From: Sphingomonas sp. UBA978
GTDB lineage: Bacteria > Pseudomonadota > Alphaproteobacteria > Sphingomonadales > Sphingomonadaceae
Assembly: GCF_002292295.1 (NCBI RefSeq)
Contig: NZ_DBBS01000020.1
Span: forward strand, 180,806 to 244,805
Direction: 5' to 3'
DNA: 64,000 nt
Part shown: positions 16,743 through 25,120 of the stretch, one piece after another
Layout of the letters: every line of letters begins with the position of its first letter
Position numbering within the stretch: position 1 is the stretch's first letter
Made by a program: the position numbers and the translations under genes
Notes under the pieces: model-generated
Seen by the model: the letters and a program-made list of their open reading frames with translations, nothing else
Told to the model about the DNA's origin: nothing
Database searches by the model: none

Positions 16743-17408
16743 TCAACCCACCGCTTCCATCACCGCGGCGCGGAGTTCGGGGATGCCCATGCCGCCTTCG
16801 CTCGAGGTGGCGAGGATGTCGGGGTGGGCGGCGGGGCGCTTGCGGGCCTCGGCGGCGACGCTGGCCATGACGTCGGCGAGTTCGGTCGCCTTCACCTTGT
16901 CCGCCTTGGTCAGGACGAGGCGATAGCTGACCGCCGCCTTGTCGAGCATCTCGAGGATCTCGCGGTCGACGTCCTTGATGCCGTGGCGCGAATCGATCAG
17001 CACCAGCGCGCGCTTCAGCGTGTCGCGGCCGCGCAGGAAGTCGTTGACCAGGAAGCGCCATTTCCTGACGACATCCTTGGGCGCCTTGGCGAAGCCGTAG
17101 CCGGGCATATCGACCAGCCGGAACGCCAACGGCGCGCCGACGTCGAAGAAGTTGAGCTCCTGCGTCCGGCCCGGCGTGTTCGACGTGCGGGCGAGGCCGT
17201 TGCGCCCGGTGAGCGCATTGAGCAGCGACGACTTGCCGACGTTCGAACGCCCCGCGAACGCGACCTCCGGCACCACCGGTGCGGGGAGATGCTCGAGCGC
17301 CGGCGCGGACTTCAGGAAGCTGATCGGCCCCGCGAAGGTCTTGCGCGCATGCTCGATCAGCTCCGGGGTGAAGCCCTCGTCCTCGGGCGTGGTGACGTCG
17401 TCGCTCAC
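16743..17408 (-). CDS. engB: Ribosome-biogenesis GTP-binding protein EngB (YihA/YsxC)
   Basis: This essential TRAFAC GTPase is needed for 50S subunit assembly. The 221-aa protein starts at GTG 17408, overlapping the yidC stop (GTGA). It carries G1 AFAGRSNVGKSSLLNALTG, the G2-region TSNTPGRTQ, G3 DMPGYGFAKAP, G4 LVLTKADK and G5-like ATSSEGGMG. Length matches the family. It is the last gene of rpmH-rnpA-yidD-yidC-engB, a classic order. The frame is open far upstream through yidC, but that extension is only a shadow of yidC. Confidence 0.97.
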   Translation of the reverse strand: MSDDVTTPEDEGFTPELIEHARKTFAGPISFLKSAPALEHLPAPVVPEVAFAGRSNVGKSSLLNALTGRNGLARTSNTPGRTQELNFFDVGAPLAFRLVDMPGYGFAKAPKDVVRKWRFLVNDFLRGRDTLKRALVLIDSRHGIKDVDREILEMLDKAAVSYRLVLTKADKVKATELADVMASVAAEARKRPAAHPDILATSSEGGMGIPELRAAVMEAVG

Positions 17409-19111
17409 TTGGCGGGCGCCGTCTTGAGGTCGGGATGCCGGGCATACAGCACGCGCTGCTGCAGGATCGCGAGGAAGTTGGAGGCGATCCAGTAGACCTG
17501 CAGGCCGACCGGATAGCTCGCCATCACGAACATCAGTACCCAGGGGATGATCGCGAACACCTGCTTCTGGGTGTCGTCCATCGGCGCCGGGTTCATCTTG
17601 AACTGGAAGTACATCGAGATGCCGAGGATGATCGGCACGACCCCGATCGCGATCATGTGCGGCGGGGTGAAGTGCAGATAGCCGAACAGGTTGAGCGGCG
17701 TCAGCGGGTCGGGCGCGGACAGGTCCTTGATCCAGCCGAAGAACGGCTGGTGCCGCATCTCGATCGTCAGCATCAGCACCTTGTAGAGCGCGTAGAAGAT
17801 CGGGATCTGGAGCAGCGTCGGCAGGCAGCCGGCGACGGGATTGACCTTCTCCGTCTTGTAGAGGCCCATGACCTCCTGCTGCATGCGCGGCTTGTCGTCC
17901 TTGAACCGCTCCTGGATCGCCTTCATCTTCGGCTGGATCGCGCGCATCTTGGCCATGCTGGCGAACTGGCGCTGGGCGATCGGGAACATCAGGCCGCGGA
18001 TCGTCACCGTCAGCAGGATGATCGCGACGCCGAAATTGCCGACCATGCGGAACAGCCAGTCGAGATAGGTGAAGATCGGCTTTTCGACGATCTCGAACCA
18101 GCCCCAGTCGATCGCCTTGTCGAGCTTGGTGACGCCGGCGTCGTTCTCGTAATGCTGGAGCGCCTTCACTTCCTTCGCACCGGCGAAGAAACGGCTGGTC
18201 TGGGTGATCGCGCGGCCCGCGGGCAGCAGCTTGGGGGCGAAGGCGTAATCGGCCTGATAGGCCTTGTTGGTGCCGGCGCGGAACTGGCCGTCGAACTGCG
18301 CGGCCTGGTCGGGGACGAGCGCGGTCAGCCAGTATTTGTCGGTGAAGCCGAGCCAGCCGCCGGTCGTCGTGAACTTCGCGGGCGCCTCGTCGATATCCTT
18401 GAACTTGGTGCCGTAATCGGCGCCGCCGCCATGGACCGACATCGGGCCGGTGTGGATCTGCCACGTGCCGGGGTCCTTCGACACGCCGACGCGATTGACA
18501 TAGCCATAGGGCGCGACGGGGACGGGCGCGCCGCCGGCGTTCTGCACCGTCTGTTTGACGGTGAACATATATTGGTCGTCGACCGACAGCTCGATCGCGA
18601 AGCGCTGGCCGCTCGCATTGGCGGCGGTGAGCGTCACCGGGCGACCGGGCGCGAGCAGCGGCGCCGAGGCGGTCCAGACGGCGTCGGCGGCGGGCGGCCT
18701 CAGGCCGTCGTCGCGCCAGCCGAAGCCGGCGAAATAGGCCTCGGGCGCGCCGGCCGGCGACAGCAGGCGGATCGGCGGCGAATCCTTGGCGATCGTTTCC
18801 TTGTACTTGACCAGCACGAGGTCGTCGATGCGCGCGCCCTTGAGGTTGATCGAGCCCTGCAGCGTCGGCGTCTGGATGCGGACGCGCGGGGATTCGGCGA
18901 GCACGACCTGCCGGTTGCGGACCGCCCCGGGATTGTCGGCGGTGGGATCGGCGGTGTCGCGCGCCGGGATCGGCTGCGACTTGCCGTTGACGATCTTCGT
19001 CACCGGCGGGTTCGCGACGGGGAAGAACTTGCCCTGGATCAGCGGCCACGCGAACAGGATCAGCGCGGCGATGACCGCGAACAGGACGAAATTCTGGCGT
19101 TCTTTGTTCAA
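17405..19111 (-). CDS. yidC: Membrane protein insertase YidC
   Basis: YidC (Oxa1 family) inserts and folds inner-membrane proteins, alone or with SecYEG. I start it at TTG 19111 (568 aa: LNKERQNFVLFAVIAALILF), because longer starts overlap yidD. TM1 is at the N terminus. A large periplasmic P1 domain follows (~60-350), then the insertase core: WGWFEIVEKPIFTYLDWLFRMVGNFGVAII, a cytoplasmic loop with PKMKAIQERFKDDKPRMQQEVMGLYK, and NPVAGCLPTLLQIPIFYALYKVL. The C-terminal tail is short. The arginine of the hydrophilic groove fits ILLTVTIRGLMFP. Confidence 0.97.
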   Translation of the reverse strand: MNKERQNFVLFAVIAALILFAWPLIQGKFFPVANPPVTKIVNGKSQPIPARDTADPTADNPGAVRNRQVVLAESPRVRIQTPTLQGSINLKGARIDDLVLVKYKETIAKDSPPIRLLSPAGAPEAYFAGFGWRDDGLRPPAADAVWTASAPLLAPGRPVTLTAANASGQRFAIELSVDDQYMFTVKQTVQNAGGAPVPVAPYGYVNRVGVSKDPGTWQIHTGPMSVHGGGADYGTKFKDIDEAPAKFTTTGGWLGFTDKYWLTALVPDQAAQFDGQFRAGTNKAYQADYAFAPKLLPAGRAITQTSRFFAGAKEVKALQHYENDAGVTKLDKAIDWGWFEIVEKPIFTYLDWLFRMVGNFGVAIILLTVTIRGLMFPIAQRQFASMAKMRAIQPKMKAIQERFKDDKPRMQQEVMGLYKTEKVNPVAGCLPTLLQIPIFYALYKVLMLTIEMRHQPFFGWIKDLSAPDPLTPLNLFGYLHFTPPHMIAIGVVPIILGISMYFQFKMNPAPMDDTQKQVFAIIPWVLMFVMASYPVGLQVYWIASNFLAILQQRVLYARHPDLKTAPAK

Positions 19112-19130
19112 GGTCTTGCCCCGTCTTGGC

Positions 19131-19343
19131 TCAAGGGACCGGATCGGGTCCGTACCCGCCCCAGGGATGACAGCGCGCAATCCGCTTCGCCGCCAACCAG
19201 CCCCCTTTGGCCGCGCCATAGCGGCGAAGGGCGGTGATTGCATAGGCGGAACACGACGGCTGGTAACGACAGGTGTCGGGCATCAGCGCCGACGGGCCCA
19301 ATTGCCAGCCGCGCGCGATCAGGATGAGCAGCTTCGCGATCAC
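19131..19343 (-). CDS. yidD: Membrane protein insertion efficiency factor YidD
   Basis: This is a small (70 aa) membrane-associated protein that helps YidC-dependent insertion. It shows the family signature: an amphipathic N terminus (KLLILIARGWQLGPSALM), CRYQPSCSAYAITALRRYG, and RIARCHPWGGYGPDPVP at the end, with three conserved cysteines. It starts at GTG 19343, overlapping the rnpA stop (GTGA), and ends 19 bp before yidC. Confidence 0.95.
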   Translation of the reverse strand: MIAKLLILIARGWQLGPSALMPDTCRYQPSCSAYAITALRRYGAAKGGWLAAKRIARCHPWGGYGPDPVP

Positions 19344-19729
19344 CGTTTCGGCTTTCGCGGACCGGACGGGCGCGGGCCACGCGGACGTGCCGGCGCGCTC
19401 TCGCCGCGGGCGATCTTCGCCAGCGCCTTGGCCAGCTCGACCTTCAGCGCGGCGTGGTCGCGCTCGATGCCGCCGTCGCGGCCGATCAGCACGTGATCCG
19501 CACCGCGGATGCCGGCGGCGGGCAACAGCTCACGCGCCAGCGCCCGCAGCCGCCGTTTCATGCGGTTGCGGACGACGGCGTTGCCGACTTTCTTGGTGAC
19601 GGTGAAGCCGACGCGCATTGCGGGGTCACCATCGTCGCGGTCGCGCACCAGCAGGACGAATCCCGGCATCGGTGCGCGCCGCCCCGCATTCGCCGCAAGG
19701 AAATCGCGGCGAACCGTAAGCGTTCGAAT
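19340..19729 (-). CDS. rnpA: Ribonuclease P protein component, without a canonical start codon
   Basis: RnpA is the protein subunit of RNase P, which matures tRNA 5' ends. The frame reads IRTLTVRRDFLAAN, then PGFVLLVRDRDDGD, RVGFTVTKKVGNAVVRNRMKRRLRALARELLP (the RNR signature) and GADHVLIGR. Identity is clear, but no ATG, GTG or TTG precedes the conserved N terminus within reach. The frame around the rpmH stop is GTA-ATT (GTA 19732-19730, ATT 19729-19727), and TAA of rpmH overlaps ATT by one base. ATT 19729 (129 aa) is the listed start. A single G-to-A change from an ancestral GTGA overlap would explain it. Confidence 0.9.
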   Translation of the reverse strand: MRTLTVRRDFLAANAGRRAPMPGFVLLVRDRDDGDPAMRVGFTVTKKVGNAVVRNRMKRRLRALARELLPAAGIRGADHVLIGRDGGIERDHAALKVELAKALAKIARGESAPARPRGPRPSGPRKPKR

Positions 19730-19863
19730 TACGCCGACAGCTTCTTGCGGCCGCGGGCCCGGCGTGCGTGGATCACCGCACGGCCGCCGACCGTCGCCAT
19801 CCGGGCGCGGAAGCCGTGGCGACGTGCACGCACCAGATTGCTCGGCTGAAAGGTCCGCTTCAT
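19729..19863 (-). CDS. rpmH: 50S ribosomal protein L34
   Basis: This is a small large-subunit protein of 44 aa: MKRTFQPSNLVRARRHGFRA, then ARMATVGGRAVIHARRARGRKKLSA, an essentially canonical L34. It is the first gene of the rpmH-rnpA-yidD-yidC-engB operon. Its TAA at 19731-19729 touches the presumed rnpA start. Confidence 0.97.
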   Translation of the reverse strand: MKRTFQPSNLVRARRHGFRARMATVGGRAVIHARRARGRKKLSA

Positions 19864-19888
19864 GATTCATTCCCTGATCGTCTGAATA

Positions 19889-19914
19889 GAAAACGGCCGC
19901 CACGCGGGACGGCC
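19889..19914 (-). terminator. Intrinsic terminator between the PGPGW protein gene and rpmH
   Basis: On the minus strand GGCCGTC (19914-19908) pairs with GGCGGCC (19901-19895, one G-U) around a 6-nt loop and is followed by GTTTTC. It would end the upstream 98-aa gene transcript before rpmH. Confidence 0.6.
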
Positions 19915-19950
19915 TTGATGGGGAGCGCATACCGAGGGGGATCGCGGAAG

Positions 19951-20247
19951 TCAACGCGAGCCGATCCGCTTGTCGCGCGCGTGCCGCTTGTCGCGGGCAT
20001 GGCGGCGCAACGCGCTCTGCCGCCGCATCGTCCGGTCGACCAGACCGCCGATCCGCGGCCAGCGCCGCTTGATCCGCGCGAACCGGACCTGCGCGGATCG
20101 CGAGTTGCGCAGGATCAGCACCAGCCCGCCGGCGAACAGGAAGATGCCGCCCGGTCCCGGCAGCGGCGCGAGCGCCCCAGCGCCAAGGATCAGCAGGCCG
20201 CCGAGCAGGAGCTGCAACAGACGACTGACGGGATGGCGATCCTGCAT
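19951..20247 (-). CDS. Small PGPGW-type transmembrane protein
   Basis: The 98-aa protein starts MQDRHPVSRLLQLLLGGLLI at ATG 20247. Two hydrophobic segments flank PLPGPGGIFLFAGGLVLIL, matching the small putative transmembrane (PGPGW) family, with Gly in place of the final Trp. The basic C terminus contains a short internal duplication (RHARDKRHARDK) caused by a tandem DNA repeat near 19965-20000. Function unknown. It is divergent from comM. Confidence 0.78.
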   Translation of the reverse strand: MQDRHPVSRLLQLLLGGLLILGAGALAPLPGPGGIFLFAGGLVLILRNSRSAQVRFARIKRRWPRIGGLVDRTMRRQSALRRHARDKRHARDKRIGSR

Positions 20248-20387
20248 GGCGCTCACTTGGGGGCTGTGTGTTGTTCGGACAAGGCAGCTTATGAATGTTC
20301 GAAACGGACTCTTTCGCACGGTGCAAAGCGCGCTATGAACCCGGCGTGACGCCGACGTGACATCGGGGGAGCGACGGGGGGAATGAC

Positions 20388-21896
20388 ATGGTGGCGACCG
20401 TCCAGACGGTGGCGTATCTCGGTCTGGAAGCGCGCGGCGTCGAGGTGCAGGTGCAGCTGATCCCCGGCCTGCCGAACTTCATCGTCGTCGGGCTCGGCGA
20501 CAAGGCGGTCGCGGAAAGTCGCGAGCGGGTGCGGGGTGCGATTGCCGCGCTGGGCCTCGCGCTGCCGCCCAAGCGCATCGTCGTCAATCTGTCGCCCGCC
20601 GACCTGCCCAAGGAAGGATCGCATTTCGACCTGCCGATCGCGCTGGCGCTGCTCGGCGCGATGGCGGTGATCGACGTCGAGGCGCTGGCGGATTACGTCG
20701 TCGTCGGCGAACTGGGCCTCGACGGGCGGATCGCGTCGTCGCCCGGCGTCCTGCTCGCCGCATTGCACGCCGCCGCGGAGGGCAGGGGGCTGATCTGCCC
20801 GGCCGCACAAGGCTCCGAAGCCGCCTGGGCCGGATCGGTCGAGGTGCTCGCTGCGCCCGACCTGCTCGCGCTCATCAACCATTTCAAGGGCCATGGCCTG
20901 CTGTCGGCGCCGCCCGCCGGCGAGGTCGAGGCGGCGTCGCACGGCCCCGACCTGCGCCAGGTCAAGGGACAGGAGGTCGCCAAGCGCGCGCTGGAGATCG
21001 CCGCGGCGGGCGGTCACAATCTGCTGATGGTGGGCCCGCCGGGTGCCGGCAAGTCGCTGATGGCGTCATGCCTGCCCGGCATCCTGCCGCCGCTCGATGC
21101 GGCCGAGGCGCTGGAGGTGTCGATGGTGCAGTCCGTCGCCGGCACGCTGGCGGGCGGGCGGCTGACCCGCAACCGGCCGTTCCGCAGCCCGCACCACAGC
21201 GCGTCGATGGCGGCGCTGACCGGCGGCGGGTTGCGGGTGAAGCCGGGCGAGGTCAGCCTCGCGCATCTCGGCGTGCTGTTCCTCGACGAGCTCCCGGAAT
21301 TCCAGCGCGGCGTGCTCGATTCGCTGCGCCAGCCGCTGGAGGCGGGCGTGGTCAGCGTCGCGCGCGCCAATGCCCATGTCACCTTTCCGGCGCGCGTCCA
21401 GCTGATCGCGGCGATGAACCCGTGCCGCTGCGGCCACCTCGGCGATGCCAGCCTCGCCTGCGCCCGCGCACCCCGTTGCGCCGCCGACTATCAGGCGAAG
21501 GTGTCGGGGCCGTTGCTCGATCGCATCGACCTGCACGTCGAGGTCGCCGCGGTGAGCGCCGCCGATCTGGTGCTGCCGCCGCCTGCGGAGGGATCAGCGG
21601 AGGTCGCGGCGCGAGTAGCGGCGGCGCGGGCGATCCAGACCGCGCGCTATGCCGGTCACCCGGTCCGCACCAATGCGGAGGTGGACGGCGCGCTGCTCGA
21701 CATGGTCGGCACCCCGGACGCGGCGGGGCGCCAGCTGCTCGCGCAGGCGGCGGAGGCGATGCGGATGTCGGCGCGCGGCTATACCCGCGTCCTGCGTGTC
21801 GCCCGCACGATCGCCGACCTCGCCGGTCGGGACGCGGTCGGCCGCGTCCATGTCGCCGAGGCGCTGAGCTACCGCCGCCGCGCGCCCACTGCCTGA
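20388..21896 (+). CDS. comM: YifB/ComM-family Mg-chelatase-like AAA+ ATPase
   Basis: ComM-type AAA+ proteins act as branch-migration helicases during natural transformation in several Gammaproteobacteria; the role in sphingomonads is less documented. The 502-aa protein has the N-terminal ChlI-like lon-protease-fold domain (GLEARGVEVQVQLIPGLPNF...VVNLSPADLPKEGSHFDLPIALALLG). Walker A is MVGPPGAGKSLMA and the Walker B region is GVLFLDELPEF. The C-terminal part has RSPHHSASMAALTGGG, AAMNPCRCGHLGD with cysteines, and RGYTRVLRVARTIADLAG. A tRNA-Leu gene follows after 79 bp. Confidence 0.94.
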   Translation: MVATVQTVAYLGLEARGVEVQVQLIPGLPNFIVVGLGDKAVAESRERVRGAIAALGLALPPKRIVVNLSPADLPKEGSHFDLPIALALLGAMAVIDVEALADYVVVGELGLDGRIASSPGVLLAALHAAAEGRGLICPAAQGSEAAWAGSVEVLAAPDLLALINHFKGHGLLSAPPAGEVEAASHGPDLRQVKGQEVAKRALEIAAAGGHNLLMVGPPGAGKSLMASCLPGILPPLDAAEALEVSMVQSVAGTLAGGRLTRNRPFRSPHHSASMAALTGGGLRVKPGEVSLAHLGVLFLDELPEFQRGVLDSLRQPLEAGVVSVARANAHVTFPARVQLIAAMNPCRCGHLGDASLACARAPRCAADYQAKVSGPLLDRIDLHVEVAAVSAADLVLPPPAEGSAEVAARVAAARAIQTARYAGHPVRTNAEVDGALLDMVGTPDAAGRQLLAQAAEAMRMSARGYTRVLRVARTIADLAGRDAVGRVHVAEALSYRRRAPTA

Positions 21897-21933
21897 CCCG
21901 AGCTGGTTTTGCGGGTCGGTCCGCCAAGCACCC

Positions 21934-21962
21934 TTGCGGGACCGCAGCCCGCCCGCTATCGG
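21934..21962 (+). promoter_or_regulatory. Candidate promoter of tRNA-Leu
   Basis: TTGCGG (21934-21939) and TATCGG (21957-21962) are 17 bp apart, with the -10 ending 13 bp before the mature tRNA 5' end. Confidence 0.5.
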
Positions 21963-21975
21963 GCGATGCTTCGCT

Positions 21976-22060
21976 GCCCCTGTGGCGAAATTGGTAGACG
22001 CATTCGACTCAAAATCGAACGCCGAAAGGCATGCTGGTTCGAGTCCGGCCAGGGGCACCA
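21976..22060 (+). tRNA. tRNA-Leu (anticodon CAA)
   Basis: This is an 85-nt class II tRNA with encoded CCA. The acceptor stem GCCCCTG pairs with CAGGGGC, the D-loop has TTGGTAGAC, and the anticodon stem TTCGA/TCGAA encloses CTCAAAA, giving CAA, which reads TTG. A long variable arm (ACGCCGAAAGGCATG) and the T arm GGTTCGAGTCC complete it. Confidence 0.95.
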
Positions 22061-22343
22061 CTTCCCGAAGAAAACCGATTGATTGCTGCCGTTTAGGCTG
22101 ACTTGGTGTCTAACTCGGGCGGAAGGTTGGACGTTTTCCACTTCGACATCCGACGCCCCCGTCAGACCGGCGGGGTTGGAGGCGTCGCGCGAAGCGCGTG
22201 GCTGAACGGCGGATGCCATCACCCGAAACACCCCATCGCCGCGCACGATCGGGATCGACAGGCGTCGATCGCCGCCGGTGGACCGGCCTGTTCGATCCCC
22301 TGAACGTATAGACCGTGGCGTCCGGGGCACGCCCCGCCGCTGC

Positions 22344-23789
22344 CTAGCCGCGCTTGCGCAGCCGCCCGCGGAACAGGCCGCGCTGCGTGGTCGCCTCGAA
22401 CATCTCACCGGGGCCTTCGGGATCGAGCACCTCGTTGTCCGCCAGCCACTTTTGGATGCCGTCGAGGTCCGGCACCTCATAGGGGCGCAGCGAGCGGCCC
22501 GGGCCGCGCAGCCGCTCGATCGTCTCGATCAGCGATCCCGTCTGCTCCATCAGCTGCGCGACGCGTTCCGGCGCGACGTCGAGATGTTCGGCCATCAAAT
22601 CGTGGCGGGTGGCGAGGATCCTGTTCTCCAGCCCGGCGTCGGGATGGCGTTCGGCGTCGAGCACCACGTCGCATTCGGTGTCGAGCCGGAGCGAGCGGTT
22701 GTTGATGTTGGCCGAGCCGATGCGCAGCTGCGTGTCGTCGATGATCGTGATCTTGGCGTGGCAATAGATCGCCGTGCCGCCGCGGGTGAAGGGATGGTAG
22801 AGGCGGAACCGGTCGTGCCTGTCGCGGCGGCGCAGCGTCTCGACCAGCCGCGCCCGCGCCGTGTCCATCGCCAGCGGCTCGAGCCAGCCCTGCGCGGTCA
22901 GCGGATTGACGATGACGATCTCCGGCCCGTCCGGCTCGTCGAGCCGCGCGGCGATCGCCTCGGCGATGCGGCGCGAGGCGAAATACTGGCTTTCGCAATA
23001 GATGTGGCGTTTGGCCGCCTTGATCTGGTCGAGGAACAGCGCCTCGACCTCGGTCACCGCCGCCTCGCCCGGCATCTCCGGCTGGCTGCGCGCGATGCCG
23101 AGGTCGACGTTCTCGAACGTCGGGTCGAGCGAGGCGGGCCAGCAGCTGCCGCCGCCCTCGACCGGGGTCAGCGTGTGGCCAGCCGCAAGATGCCAGCGGT
23201 CGCGGCACAATTCGCCCAGCGCGGCGGCGGCCGGTCCGGTGATCGCGGTGGTCGCGTCGTGCCACGGCTTGTAGGGCTTGCCGCTCCCCGGCAGCCGGCG
23301 CCCCGGATCGTCGTCGCGGTGCGCGCGCGTGTCCCAGCGTTCGGCGGTCATGTCGATCCCGCCGCAAAAGGCGAGGCAATCGTCGATCGAGACGATCTTC
23401 TGGTGATGCGACGAGGCGGTCGGATGATGGCCGTCGAGCTTCACGTGGATGCGCGGATGGCGCATCCATTTGAGGACGGTGAACATCGTGCTGCCGCGGA
23501 ACGCCGCCTTGACCGCGCCGACGTCCCAGCGGAGCAGGTAGAGTTCCAGCTCCGGATTGCGCTGGATCAGCCAGTAGAGAAAGTCGCCGACCGTCTCCGG
23601 CCCCTCGGTCATGCCGGTGCTGCCGACCAGCCGGATGCGCGCGTCGAAATCCCAGCCGACCAGCATGATCCGCTTCCGGGCCTGCAGGAACGCTTCGCGG
23701 GCGACCCCGAAATAGCGGTCGGCATCGACGATCACCGACAGGCGGTCGGCACGTTCGATACGCCAGACGTTACGGGCTGGGTCGAGCAT
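22344..23789 (-). CDS. Phospholipase D-family protein
   Basis: This 481-aa protein of the PLD superfamily hydrolyses or transfers phosphodiesters. Two HKD motifs are visible: HHQKIVSIDDCLAFCGGID at about residues 130-150, and HAKITIIDDTQLRIGSANINNRS at about 335-360 (H-x-K-x4-D followed by GSxN). YKPWHDATTAITGPAAAALGELCRDRW between them is typical of bacterial PLD/cardiolipin-synthase-like enzymes of this length. No signal peptide or membrane segment is evident, so it is probably cytosolic or peripheral. The ATG at 23789 is used; open frame upstream lacks family residues. It is divergent from the Crp/Fnr regulator. Confidence 0.9.
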   Translation of the reverse strand: MLDPARNVWRIERADRLSVIVDADRYFGVAREAFLQARKRIMLVGWDFDARIRLVGSTGMTEGPETVGDFLYWLIQRNPELELYLLRWDVGAVKAAFRGSTMFTVLKWMRHPRIHVKLDGHHPTASSHHQKIVSIDDCLAFCGGIDMTAERWDTRAHRDDDPGRRLPGSGKPYKPWHDATTAITGPAAAALGELCRDRWHLAAGHTLTPVEGGGSCWPASLDPTFENVDLGIARSQPEMPGEAAVTEVEALFLDQIKAAKRHIYCESQYFASRRIAEAIAARLDEPDGPEIVIVNPLTAQGWLEPLAMDTARARLVETLRRRDRHDRFRLYHPFTRGGTAIYCHAKITIIDDTQLRIGSANINNRSLRLDTECDVVLDAERHPDAGLENRILATRHDLMAEHLDVAPERVAQLMEQTGSLIETIERLRGPGRSLRPYEVPDLDGIQKWLADNEVLDPEGPGEMFEATTQRGLFRGRLRKRG

Positions 23790-24098
23790 CGGGGGCGTGT
23801 GGTCCTTCTGTCGGTCGTGGAAGCGGTCGAGGACGGCATCGCGCACGAGGCGCTGCGCCGCTGGATCGAAACGGGAGGACCAGCAAGCTGTTCCGTGGGG
23901 AGGGGCGCGGACCGTCTCCCCGGAAGGAGGCTCGGCCCGTATGGCCGGGTGCGTACCGGCGAAATGCGTCGCCGTGAAGTCTTGGACGGTGCGGGAGAGG
24001 CCGGCGGGGCGCCACCATCCCGCGCGATCGGCGCCGATATGGCGGAATAGGTCCGCGCCACGGAACGTTACGCGGCCGATCCGGGTTTCACCGTTTCG
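23790..24098. other. Divergent intergenic region, PLD gene / Crp-Fnr regulator
   Basis: This 309-bp gap lies between two divergently transcribed genes and presumably holds both promoters. I saw no good Crp/Fnr palindrome, terminator or small RNA. Open frames here have poor RBS context. Confidence 0.5.
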
Positions 24099-24881
24099 AT
24101 GAGAGACGATCCCGCACCCCCCCCGGCGCCTGCCGCCGACCTCGGCCGCTTTCCGAAGACCGGCCGGTTCCTGCTCGGACGGGGCAGGGAACGTATGACC
24201 GACGAGGAGCGCGACGTCCTCGAAAAGGCGGCGTGCGCGGTGAAGGACTATCCCGCGCGCCATCATCTCGTGCGGCGCGGCGAGCCGGTCGATACCAGCA
24301 TGATGCTGATCGACGGCTATGTCTCGCGCTACATGGACGACCGCGAAGGCTATCGCCAGCTGGTGTCGGTCCATATCCCCGGCGATTTCGTCGATTTGCA
24401 CGGCTTTCCGACCGGGCGGCTGGATCACGACATCGGGACGCTGGGGCCGATCCGGATGGCGCTGTTCGATCACCAGACGCTGGTCGGCATCACCGAACGG
24501 CATCCGCGGCTGACCCGCTTCCTGTGGTTCGCGACCCTCGCCGATGCCGCGATGCATCGCGAATGGATCTTCCGGCTGGGGAGGCTCGGCGCGGACGGGC
24601 GGCTGGCACACTTCTTCTGCGAGCTCAACGCGCGGCTGGAGCTGGTCGGCCTCGCGCGCGACGGCAGGTTCGAACTGCCGCTGACCCAGCCCGACCTGGC
24701 CGAGGCGTGCGGGCTCACCGGCGTGCACGTCAACCGCACGCTGCGCCGGCTGCGCGAAAAGGGGCTGCTGCTGTTCCGGAACGGGCAGGTCGAGATCCTC
24801 GACCAGCGCGGCCTGTGCGTCGCGGCGGAGTTCGACAGCGATTATCTCTATTCGGATTTCGGCGCATGGAAGACGACGTGA
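24099..24881 (+). CDS. Crp/Fnr-family transcriptional regulator
   Basis: The 260-aa protein has an N-terminal cyclic-nucleotide-binding fold (RHHLVRRGEPVDTSMMLIDGYVSRYM, then QLVSVHIPGDFVDLHGFPTGRLDH) and a C-terminal helix-turn-helix. In the HTH, LPLTQPDLAEACGLTGVHVNRTLRRLREKGLL is a standard Crp-type recognition region. No FNR-type N-terminal cysteine cluster is visible, so it is not an oxygen sensor of the FNR class. Proteins of this subgroup are numerous in sphingomonads and their ligands are mostly unknown. Its stop overlaps the start of a small downstream gene (GTGA). Confidence 0.92.
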   Translation: MRDDPAPPPAPAADLGRFPKTGRFLLGRGRERMTDEERDVLEKAACAVKDYPARHHLVRRGEPVDTSMMLIDGYVSRYMDDREGYRQLVSVHIPGDFVDLHGFPTGRLDHDIGTLGPIRMALFDHQTLVGITERHPRLTRFLWFATLADAAMHREWIFRLGRLGADGRLAHFFCELNARLELVGLARDGRFELPLTQPDLAEACGLTGVHVNRTLRRLREKGLLLFRNGQVEILDQRGLCVAAEFDSDYLYSDFGAWKTT

Positions 24882-25069
24882 ACGAACCGGCCGGCGGACG
24901 TGCGCATGATCCGGAAACCGTGCCGGGCGCGGTGTCGCTGCAGGAGGGGCAGGTCATGCTCGACGGGCCCGACGGCGTCGCGGTGGCGATGACGCCCGAG
25001 GCGGCGCTGGAAACCGGCCGTCGCCTGATCGCGGCGGCGGAACGGGCGAACACGCAGCGACCGGGGTGA
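24878..25069 (+). CDS. Small protein of unknown function coupled to the Crp/Fnr gene
   Basis: This 63-aa frame begins at GTG 24878, overlapping the regulator stop as GTGA, with GGAAGACGAC upstream. An ATG at 24866 is in the same frame. It reads VSLQEGQVMLDGPDGVAVAMTPEAALETGRRLIAAAERA: a short beta-hairpin-like stretch followed by an amphipathic helix. Codon third positions are GC-rich as in real genes. I do not recognise a named family. Tight coupling suggests a role with the regulator. Confidence 0.65.
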   Translation: MNEPAGGRAHDPETVPGAVSLQEGQVMLDGPDGVAVAMTPEAALETGRRLIAAAERANTQRPG

Positions 25070-25120
25070 CGTCGGCGGATCAGCGGCTATGCTGGGCGTA
25101 ACCATGATCCGGAGAGCATC

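Noticed and set aside
16743..19049. A 768-codon open frame on the minus strand spanning yidC and engB
   Set aside because: Only its C-terminal part (from GTG 17408) is EngB. The rest is a shadow of yidC in another frame with Arg/Ala/Pro-rich non-protein composition.
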